64,000 nt of DNA, from the NCBI GenBank assembly GCA_963920575.1, contig OY986971.1, positions 22,186,492 through 22,250,491 of the forward strand, given 5' to 3'. Under the pieces are notes generated by a model that was not told the DNA's origin, did not search any database, and saw nothing but the letters and a program-made list of their open reading frames with translations. The translations under genes and the position numbers were made by a program. Positions 55,473-64,000 of this stretch are shown here, in pieces; positions within the stretch are counted from its first letter, which is position 1, and every line of letters begins with the position of its first letter. Source of the stretch: Narthecium ossifragum (lineage: Eukaryota; Streptophyta; Magnoliopsida; Dioscoreales; Nartheciaceae).

Positions 55473-57884
55473 TGTCGCGCCCCGACCCGCGAAAGCCCAA
55501 CCGGGCCGGGCGACGTGAACCGAACCTAACAAACCACGAAAAAATGTTAGCGAGGGTTCCCTCTAGCTTATTGGTCTCCTTAACAATTCATCACAAACAC
55601 CCTCAATTTAAAAGACATAATTGAATAAGCATCGAACCCAAGATTACAAAACCCAAGTGAATTGAATATAAAATAGATATCCTCGAAGAGGGGAAGATTC
55701 AAATACAACATTTAAACACTCCCGTAGGAGACTAACTAACAAAGGGTATAAAGCCGTAAAAGATCACCACCTCTCAAACTCCGTCTGGCGCCGCAGCACC
55801 GCCGACCAACTGCCCGGTAGGGGCCACCGAAGAAAAGCTAACGCCTGCACCTGCAAAACGCAGCCCGAGTAGGAGTGAGCATAAAGCTAAGTAGGGTTCT
55901 ACACTATGATACACAGAAGGAAGAGGGAAACGCAATAGTGTCGCCCTCAAGTAATACCTGGATGTATACAGGGGTCCCATAACCCCACCGCGTGTCCCTG
56001 AGGCCCACGATCATGATCTTCCAGCCGAGCTGGTCACATGTCAGGTCACACTCAGTAGCAGGAAACAACACCGCTGACTCACAAGCAGGAACTCGACACT
56101 GCAGGCGAGAAATGGCACCGCTGAGTAGGCAACTCCTCTACTCAAGAGTCAACACATTGGAATACCGGCTACACCTCAGCATCCGACTCGAGGCCGACAC
56201 GACCTCTATAATCATCAAGCAACAGGTGTACCGGTCATCTAGGCCTATCATCAAGTTTGATTGGACACCACAATTCAAACCGGGTCCAAACTACCCAACC
56301 CTGGTCTAGGTCTAAATCGGAGCTTCCAGCCTCGGGACGGCAAACCACAGATCACCCACGCCCTAATCATGCAACTAATGCACAACAGAGAATGCATGCT
56401 ATGAACATACACAAATAAGAGGTAAGCATGCAACAGTATGTTAAGGATAAAATACAAGTCCAACCGGATCGCTGCAGCGGTACTACCAACCGCTGCTATC
56501 CAATCCGCAGCGGGTCCCGGCATTACGACGGTACTGGGACCGTCAACCGCAGACTCCTGCAACGGGAAGCAACTCCGAAAACTCTGATGAACAGTAAAAA
56601 TATAATATTATGTGTTCCGACATATAATATTATTAAAATCACCAAAAATCCTCTACTTAGAAGCTAATTGACCCCGTCGATCCGATGTCCAAACGACGTC
56701 AGATTTGAGATCCAACTTAGAAATGAGTAGACCGACATGCTGGGATCAACATATCCAAAATTCGGAAACAGCCAACGGCTCGATTAACGGGAAAACACTA
56801 ATCCAAACCGCTAATCAAACTAACTTACCATTACTTGCTACAACGCAGCCCACCCATACGAAATTCATAACCAATCGTAGGAAAATTAGAAAATTATGAA
56901 ATCCATTGGGTCTGAGAGTAGATTCAATGATCTACAACTCTTATGTTCATCACAACCCAAGAACATTCACGTACCGATCGAAAAACGCGCCGTAAACCGA
57001 CTGTTCTTTAAGAATAGCAGAAACCGGAAAATTCGAGATTAAACAGGCTTAAATCCTACTAAAATCTCAATCAAAGCTTATGAAATGTATAACATGAATT
57101 ACACTAAGCTAGAGGAATCCAAAAACACCAAGAACATTAAGATCTAACAGCTAGATCAAGAGAAAACCCCTAAACTAACTCAGGTAGGTAGAAACCTATC
57201 GGAAACGTTAATCCTTGGTTGATTCCCCGCTAACCAGTCACTAACCCAGCTTCAAACCACACCAGGGATCTTCCTCACGCCGCCACAGATCCAACGAGCT
57301 TTCAAACGTCCAAAACGGTGGCCGGAGGAGGGAGAACGGAGAGGAAGAAGGGATGCCGGAAAATAGGGGAAGCAGAACCGTGGGAAGAAGAAGGAAGAAG
57401 GAAGAAGGAGAAGGAGAAGAGGAAGAAGGGAAAGAGGAAAAGCCGGGGAAGGAGGAGAAGAAGAGGAAAAGGGAGAGGAGAGGGGAGAAAGTCCTCTCTC
57501 CTTCTGACAGTGGAGAGCGACGACCAACGACGGTCGTCCTCTCAAAGATCACTGCCAAGACTTTCTGGCACAGAAGGATCGATCTTCTTCTCAAGGAGGA
57601 TGGATCTTCTTCTCAAGGAAGATCGATCTCCTTAGCAAGGAAGATCGATCTCCTTAGCAAGATAGATCGATCTCCTTTGCCAAGAAACTCAAACTTGGGC
57701 TAAAACACAAGCCCAAGCACGGATCTTCTGATCCCGGGTCCATCTAACCATTCTAATCAAACACTAACACAAACAAGGTCAGTGTGTGCACACGTGGGTG
57801 TGAAACAAACCAACAATGCGCAATTTACTAAATTACCCTTGCGGTCTACAACGAGCCACAGGGGTAGAGGGGCAGGTCCTCACA
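55473..57884 (-). mobile_element. Solo LTR of family B, copy B4
   Basis: Termini TGTCGCGCCCCGACCC and GGCAGGTCCTCACA, 2412 bp, flanked by an exact 5 bp duplication GTGGG (55468-55472 and 57885-57889). No internal domain is present, so it is a genuine solo LTR. It retains the GACCAACTGCCCGGTAGGGG block near 55805 and the AAAACGCAGCCCGAGTAGG block near 55855 that also occur in B1-B3. Confidence 0.92.
57575..57672. repeat. GATCGATC array in LTR B4
   Basis: Three GATCGATC units and one variant, GATGGATC, are separated by TCTTCTCAAGGA or TCCTTAGCAAGGA spacers that are themselves part of the stems. It corresponds to 5516-5590 in B1. The second array position of B1 and B2 is empty here. Confidence 0.8.
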
Positions 57885-57891
57885 GTGGGAG

Positions 57892-58107
57892 ATGACACTG
57901 ATTGGGGTGCTCACCAGATCCTCCTCCTCCGCCTCTCGCCTATCCGCCGCCGCCGCAGCCTCCCATCCCGCCTGCCTCCTCCTCTCGAAATCCAGCCCCC
58001 ATTCGGCTCCAAAACCCAACATTGCGAAGTCCAACTCGGTGATGCCTCTACTTCCCCGCTCCGGTGACAACACATCCACACCGTTCACTCCACTTCCCTG
58101 TTCGTGA
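57892..58107 (+). CDS. Transit-peptide-like ORF, duplicate 2
   Basis: A 71 aa frame starts MTLIGVLTRSSSSASRLSAA, runs through LLLSKSSPHSAPKP and ends TPLPCS. Composition is Ser/Ala/Arg-rich with little acid, so an organelle presequence is likely; the family is unknown to me. It lies immediately right of solo LTR B4, which landed 7 bp before the ATG, so the promoter is separated from the ORF by 2.4 kb. It may continue through an intron not recognised here. Confidence 0.4.
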   Translation: MTLIGVLTRSSSSASRLSAAAAASHPACLLLSKSSPHSAPKPNIAKSNSVMPLLPRSGDNTSTPFTPLPCS

Positions 58108-58433
58108 GGCCGGAGGTCGGGGGAGATCGGGGGGATCAGAGGTCGGGTGAGGAGATCGGGGAGGTCGGATGTCCCGACGCCGATGGAGAAGGAAGTGAAT
58201 CGCGACAGAGGTACCCTCACCCACCCCCCCTCTCTCTTTCATCACCGGTCCCGATCGCCTGGAACCCATCATCGGGTCTCTCTTCCATGGCGTCTTCTCC
58301 TTCGATATCGTCACCCGTCGGAACCTCAATGGCCAGCGCCCGACAGCCATGGCTGCTCTTCGTTGTCGAGCTCCACCACAAGCCACCCCAACCTCCTTCC
58401 ACCGCCGACGCTGCCGTGAGACTGGACTCCTCT
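58108..58433. other. Unassigned GC-rich segment
   Basis: Between the transit-peptide-like ORF and LTR A2. A GGTCGGGGGAGATCGGGG-like block repeats near 58108-58180. No recognisable gene. Confidence 0.4.
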
Positions 58434-60974
58434 TGTCATACCCCGACCCAGAAAACCCATCCAGGACGAGGCGTGAGGGTTCCTATCACTATTCATCTCC
58501 AATTGGCGCGATACAAAGCGGAAAAGGACAGATAAATTTAAACAATTTATATTCCAGAGGTAAAGCTGTAATTCAATTCATAAATACATCAAGTTGTATT
58601 GTTTAAACATCTGATTACAATTCTCATCAAACACCTCCAAGGGAAAGATATTATACAAATAATCCCAAAAGTCCTCGAAAGATGTTTATAATATACAAAA
58701 CTGCCAAGTACAACAATCTTCCTCCAGCAACCTCAAGCACCTCTGGATGTAGTCGCGCCTCCAAAAGCTGATCTCATCGGCTCTACTGCTAAAGAACTGG
58801 CGCCTGCACCTGAAAACGCAGCCCGGGTAGGAGTAAGCGATAAGCTTAGTAGGGTTCTACTCTACGGCACACAGAAGGGAGGAAAACAACAACAGTGTTG
58901 ACTTCCCGCTCAAGGCTAAGGAATGCCATGGGGTCAACAACCCCTGTCGACTACCCCAAGGGATCCTACTCTTCTCAACCAACCACGCTGGGATACATCA
59001 ACCAAACACGCTGGGAGGAAACAGAGATCCGGAACCAATAGGATCACCCTTACCCAGCAGGAAGCCACTGCCTGGGGACCATGTCAGGGGCACCGACAAC
59101 CATCCTTAGCACTTAGCCTTGGGATGACAACACGACCTCTAAACCACAAAACATTGATCAGAGTCAACTATCGCACATCCTCAATAACATGAGATTCTAA
59201 TATAATCACGCCCTAATCCTCACTACCCAGCCACGGTCCTAAGGCTGGATCGGCGATCAACCCATCGCCCGCCTAACCTCTTATGCTTCTAATGCAAACA
59301 AGATGCATGCAATGCTCAGGCACATATAACAAGATATAAGCATGCAACAACATGACGATAATCATACAGGGCTAGACATAGCCTATAGCTAGCCAAAGAG
59401 TGAGCATAGCAAAGGCCTCAAATATAGATATACAATAGTCTTCAGTGCTCTCTTGCACCTGTCAGACTAAGGTTCCACAGTTACCCCGCAGGTAACCGGC
59501 CAAAATTTATACAATAGCCCTCGACACTCGCCGGCAACGGGCTATGGTTCCACAATACCTCGTTAGCTAACACTCATAGTTAGCTAACGGCTAAGGAAAG
59601 CAATAAGCATTTAAACGACTATCCAACTAAGTATTTGAATACAAGTCCACCCGTAAATCCACCCAGAAGATAAACGCACGATTCCATTTCCCAAGCTCGA
59701 TAGAAATCCATTGAAAACCCTTCCATAACATCATGCATGCTCGCTAACATGATTGGATATCTATCATGAATGAAAGCCAATCAAAGGAAACCAGAAAACA
59801 CAGCACGGTCGATCCGACGGTCGACCGTGAGGCCACGGTCGATCCGACGGTCGACCGTGGGGTCAAATGAGGGAAAAGTATAAGGGTCACGGTCGATCGG
59901 TGCATCGATCCTGGGAAGCCCAAAACGAGACAGAGCCTCACGGACGATGCGACGGTCGACCGTGAGGTGGAAAGGAAAAGAAGAAGGAACCACGGTCGAT
60001 CGGGGCATCGACCGTGGGAGGCCCAAAACGCGACAGAGCCCGACGGTCGATATGACGGTCGATCCGACGGTCAATACGACGGTCGACCGTCAAGCCCGAA
60101 AGAAGCGTATTAAAGCTTGATGGTCGATCCACCGATCGACCGTCAGCCCCACAGCACAGTTCCTCAGAACAGTGCCGAAAATCCAATTTCTTGGATTTGA
60201 ATGATCAAATCATGTTGGAAGTTGATGAAACTTTGCAAGTGCGTAATAGATGATGGGAAAGCTAATGGTGTGAAGAAAATACAATTTTGATGGTTAAATC
60301 TCCTATCTAGGTCAAAATGGTTAAAAACCGACAAAACGGCGATAATACGGAAATCAACCGTTAAAATACGGAAATCACATGGTAGGAATACTCGAAGCAA
60401 GCCACAACACATATGCAACAAGTTACACAACATTCTAACATGTATTCCTACAGTGAAAATACAATAACCCTATCCTAGGAGAACCCGATCACAAGATCGA
60501 GGTAGAAACACCTACTTGAACGAGTAGGGAAGCTCCTCCACCGATCCCCCAACTCCGATCGTCGAAATTCGCTCCTCGAAAGCCGCGCTCCGAAGCCCTA
60601 GCTCAGCCGGTTGGAGAGAGAGAAAGAGAACGACAAGAGAAGAAGAAAGAAAGAAAAGAGGGAGAAAGGAGGAGAGCTTAAATAGAAAGCTGGAATCGAT
60701 CGCAGCCGTCCGATTCGATCTTTCCCGATCGAGCTCCGATCTTCCGATCGGAAGCGCCCTTAAGGTTCTAATCAAACACATACACCAATCAAAGGTAGTA
60801 TGTGCAACGCGGGTGTGAAACTGACCACCAGGGAGCATATTTACCAAAATGCCACTGGGGTCAAAAACAGAGATGTGATCAACCGATCGCATCCCAAGGC
60901 CAACCGGGCCAAACCACAAACCCAGACCCTTGACCTAACGCGATCGGACCGGGTTGGAGGTACGGGTCCTCACA
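58434..60974 (-). mobile_element. LTR of family A, copy A2 (3' LTR)
   Basis: Termini TGTCATACCCCGACCC and GGTACGGGTCCTCACA, 2541 bp, complete. On the minus strand it follows the sequence AAGGGTGATAGGT (60975-60990), a plausible polypurine-tract region, and an internal domain to its right, so it is the 3' LTR of a minus-strand element. Confidence 0.88.
59803..60145. repeat. ACGGTCGAT hairpin array in LTR A2
   Basis: The best hairpin is CCACGGTCGAT (59990-60000) with ATCGACCGTGG (60007-60017), an 11 bp stem with a 6 nt loop. Others are at 59803-59860, 59888-59915 and 60040-60145. Confidence 0.85.
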
Positions 60975-62905
60975 ACCTATCACCCTTAAAGAAATTTCAT
61001 CTCGAAATTCAAGGGTAGGGCCGGAAAAGAAGAACCAACTAGTCCTAGTGGCACGAACGCCCACACAAAGGAAACTACCTGCTGGGTCAAACAGTCGGGG
61101 AAACTACTGGCACATGCGATCCCCTCGGTCCCATGTCAAGCTCTCTGCACTACCATGCCTCTATCTGCGTATCTCCAACAGTATCGATCTGCCTCTCACA
61201 CCTGAACCCGTTTGTCCAGAATCTGCACTGGCTGCTCTATGTAGGCGACGTCCTCATCGTGTCTGATCACGTGGGATGGACATGGAATGTACTTCTTTAA
61301 CACCGAACATGTGACGGTAGTGCACGCAACTGACAAGTGCGTAACATTGAGCCAATCTGTAAGCAAACCCTCTACTTCCAACGATGAACTCTGACGGCTG
61401 TCACCTCTGATCTGATCTGCAATGATCTCTCTGCCCCAAAAGATGCAATGCCTGTGTTGAGCTGTCGACTGCGGAAGCAGGTAAACCCAGCTAGGAGGAT
61501 GTGCTCTCATCGTCTTACGTCTGCATCAACAATGCGTGCTCTAAGCACGTCACCATGGATCTGAATGGTCCTCTCTGACCGTCTGTCCATTTGTGTCGCG
61601 AGATGTTGTGTCGAAAGTCAACAAAATGGTCACCGGCTCCTAAGAGCTGTACTAGAATCTGTCTGTGATCCTGGAATCATGGCCTGAAGTGATGGAAGTT
61701 GAAGAATCATGCAATCTGATCACCTCTCTGACAAGTGGACTGCTATGCGGCACACATACTCATCTCATATGGTATATGTGCTGACCTGACCTCTGCATCT
61801 GGTCTCTGGATCTGACCTCTGAATCTGATCCTGAATCCGATCTCCGCATCTGATCCTGAATCTGATCTCTACATCTGATCCTGAATCTGATCTCTGCACC
61901 TGGTCTCTGTATCTAGTGCCAACCAAGCTGACGATGAAATCCATGATATATCTCCATGCCTCCTGAATGAACAGCAACAGGAGAGGAGTGAACCTCACGT
62001 AGGATGTCTTCGTGAAATTCTGCATCTGCTACTCCGCCTCTGGAGTACAATCAACTGTCTGCTAAAGCCGTCAGGAATCTCTATAGGCTCGATGCCATCG
62101 TCGCTCCACGCCGTCATGGTTCTGGTGCAGACTCTCGGAGTAGAGTTGCCTCGGCCTCCACCTCGTCTAGTCTCTAGTCTCTGCCAACTCTGACTGATCC
62201 TCTGCACAAAGGAACCTTCAGGAACACTCTGTCAGGAACTGAGAACCCCAAAGATCATCGCCTCTGACCTGAGTAGCTCTCTCGTCTGCTCTGTGCTGAT
62301 CTCCCTGAGGAAAGTCTGACGGTGTCTGGGATGGTGGATGATGCCTCAACAACCTCGGTTGAGCAATCGGATGAACGACACGAACTGCCGTGCTACACTT
62401 AGAATGGCACTGCATCCGTCTGGATTGATGGCTGCTGGAATAGGCAAACTCTGGCAGTGGAATGTACTCTACCCAGCTGCCTCCTGCAATTTGGTGATGA
62501 CGTCCGCCATGGGGTGCTTCCGCTCCCACTCTGACACGGGATGGGGCTGCAATGGATCCGTGGATCTGCAACACTGCTAACGAAGCACAACCTGTGGTCT
62601 GCTAATGCTGTCCAGCTCTCGGTCACGTGCTCGGTACCAACCGCAGCACGGATCCCCATGAGCTCTGGATATCTACCCCGAGTCTATATCACTTTGGTCG
62701 GGAGAGCTGGGATGCTGCAAACACCGAAGGGGAAGTCATCTGGAATCTGATCCTCGAAACCTGATCCAACTGACTGTTTGTCTCCGATGAGCTGACAAAT
62801 CCACCAAATCTGCTCTAGCCTCTCTAACAACTGCTGATGGCTATTACCTTTAAAGGCACTGACGCAGTGACTTTAAGGCAAGAGCTCCGGTCTCCTGGTC
62901 ACTCC
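60975..62905 (-). pseudogene. Degenerate internal domain of element A2
   Basis: Colinear in reverse with the A1 internal domain from about 34880 to 36620. An integrase-like scrap reads GGSWVEYIPLPEFAYSS on the minus strand near 62440-62490. No long pol frame remains. It is cut on the right by LTR F at 62906, so the 5' part of the element is not seen. Confidence 0.65.
61786..61920. repeat. 24 bp tandem repeat in element A2
   Basis: Units of the form TCTGATCCTGAATCTGATCT repeat about five times with small changes. A1 has a shorter version at 35870-35945, so the array expanded in A2. Confidence 0.8.
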
Positions 62906-63662
62906 TGTCAACTATCACTCCTGTCTCCTGGTCACTCCAGGTCTCAAGCCAAAGCCGGCCTTTGGGATCCTAATCCTTAGCTGGTTACTTCCTTAGTTAG
63001 TTCTTAATTGCTTTCCTAGTTGATTTCCTAGTTTGAGTCCAGTTTATGCTTTGTTTTATTAGTTCCTATTTTGAGTCCAGTTTGTTAGGAAGTTTGAGTT
63101 ATGATTGAGTCTTAGTAGGAAAGTATGGTTACTTGCTGATTAAAGCAAGGTAGTTCTCTAGTTGAAGTAGGACTCTCTTGAGGCCTCTATAAAAGGACCT
63201 CCATAGCTTGTATTAGGTTTTATGCATTGAAGAATAAAGTTAGTAGTTAAAGTAGGATATCTTAGGAGTAGTTCTAATTTAATATTCCACCACCACCAGC
63301 CCCTCCCACGTTTCTCTCTCTTGCTGGCCTTCTCCACCCGCCGGCTACCACCATCACCACCGCCGTCCACCGCTACCAGCCACCGCTCCAATCCCGGCAT
63401 CCTCCTTGGCCGCCGCCCCTCTTCTTCCACCTCTCTTGGCGTGGATCTCCAAGAGTAACCAGCCAACCACAAGAGGATCTGCAAGGTAACCTCTTCTCTA
63501 CCGTCTCCTACCTCCAGTCTTCATCTTCCTCGTCGAATACCTAGGGTCCTTCTCCTAAAACCCTAAAGGTATCTCTCGACCTAGCCATAGATTTGGCTAA
63601 GGAAGAACTAAGACCAGGGAAGAGACCAGGTACCCGTGCCTACGAGAAGGCACGGCGTAACA
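62906..63662 (+). mobile_element. 5' LTR of element F
   Basis: Begins TGTCAACTATC by inference (TG...CA symmetry and interruption of the A2 internal domain) and ends GGCACGGCGTAACA directly before a primer site; about 757 bp. TATA box CTATAAAAGG at 63187-63196 and AATAAA at 63231. The left border is uncertain because the flanking sequence CTCCTGGTCACTCC occurs twice. Confidence 0.7.
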
Positions 63663-63664
63663 AC

Positions 63665-63677
63665 TTGGCATCAGAGC
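63665..63677 (+). other. Primer-binding site of element F (Met tRNA type)
   Basis: TTGGCATCAGAGC, one base different from the canonical TTGGTATCAGAGC, lies just after the LTR end. Confidence 0.85.
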
Positions 63678-63724
63678 TCCGATCCGTCGGCTGTGCCGCC
63701 CAAAGCCTTCCAAAAGCTGCGTCG

Positions 63725-64000
63725 ATGGCCGGAGATATTGCCGTGAGTGCTTCCAAGGAGCGGGACCTTTCCGTAACCAGAGAAGAGATCGACGATATCA
63801 AGGGATCACTGCTGTCCCTTCATACTGTGCAGCATGAGATGCACGCCTTGATCCTCGGGCTCTCGGAGAGGATGGCGTTCATGGCCTTGCAGATGCAGAG
63901 ACAGAGTCCAGGAACGGCGGGAGAGCAAGGTAACCCTAACCCTAATCCTAACCAGCCTCCTACCACAACTCCTAGTCCCCCTAGGACTCCTCATAAACCA
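63725..64000 (+). CDS. Gag, N-terminal part (element F), runs off the window
   Basis: Open from ATG at 63725 to the window end, 92 codons. It starts MAGDIAVSASKERDLSVTRE, then a predicted coiled-coil (IDDIKGSLLSLHTVQHEMHA, LSERMAFMALQMQRQ) and an Asn-Pro repeat NPNPNPNQPP followed by a Pro/Thr-rich stretch. The position, about 60 bases after the primer site, and the coiled-coil fit a plant LTR-retrotransposon gag start; the lineage cannot be assigned without the capsid and polymerase. No stop or frameshift is seen. Confidence 0.6.
   Translation, partial: MAGDIAVSASKERDLSVTREEIDDIKGSLLSLHTVQHEMHALILGLSERMAFMALQMQRQSPGTAGEQGNPNPNPNQPPTTTPSPPRTPHKP

Noticed and set aside
57241..58535. Overlapping frames of 110-143 codons on both strands around LTR B4's right edge
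   Set aside because: Most are purine/pyrimidine-tract artefacts of the LTR. Only the transit-peptide-like start at 57892 is duplicated and kept.
1..64000. tRNA, rRNA or other structured RNA genes
   Set aside because: Only primer-binding sites complementary to tRNA ends were seen; no cloverleaf or rRNA sequence was recognised by eye.

Overview
This is a nuclear window from a flowering plant, probably a monocot, though the clade is a guess. The evidence is spliced genes with canonical plant introns, a plant organelle-type small heat-shock protein, a plant UDP-glycosyltransferase relic and plant transposon lineages. These include Athila/Tat-like elements with an Asp-tRNA-type primer site, LTR elements with an initiator-Met primer site, hAT, PIF/Harbinger, MULE-like and possibly Helitron DNA. 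There is no sign of bacterial or organellar DNA. Two runs of 200 N (29636-29835, 50295-50494) are assembly gaps.

Layout. (1) 1-4433: a UGT91-like glycosyltransferase pseudogene cut into three pieces by a small solo LTR with a perfect CGGAG target duplication, a 2.3 kb LTR, a transposon with 75 bp terminal inverted repeats and a hAT-like end. (2) 4434-14163: nested repeats. A second copy of the same LTR contains a solo LTR and a hAT element, and the hAT itself contains another LTR. A truncated element with a 1.25 kb LTR follows. (3) 14452-21649: the only clearly intact genes, arranged head to head. They are a mitochondrial-type small heat-shock protein (minus strand, two exons, 217 aa) and a nuclear poly(A)-binding protein, PABN type (plus strand, six exons, 224 aa). 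The 500 bp between them holds a TATA box, three heat-shock elements and a 33 bp repeat carrying GGCCCA motifs. A non-autonomous hAT with a perfect 8 bp target duplication sits in intron 3 of the PABN gene. (4) 23146-29635: the left part of a PIF/Harbinger element, with a Myb/SANT ORF and a transposase that runs into a gap. (5) 29836-62905: nested LTR retrotransposons of at least four families (A, B, the Athila-like G/H, and an Athila-like gag-protease-only element), with solo LTRs, a possible Helitron end and a duplicated transit-peptide-like exon. (6) 62906-64000: the 5' end of another LTR element, with LTR, primer site and the start of gag, running off the window.

The most unusual signal is a recurring array of short hairpins. 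ACGGTCGAT...ATCGACCGT or GATCGATC...GATCGATC arms of 8-12 bp flank 4-15 nt loops. The arrays occur in LTRs or UTRs of several distinct retrotransposon families. At matched positions of related LTRs the stem sequence differs while the ability to pair is kept, which suggests selection on a folded RNA or DNA structure. Boundaries, splice sites and motifs here were read by eye; no searches were run.
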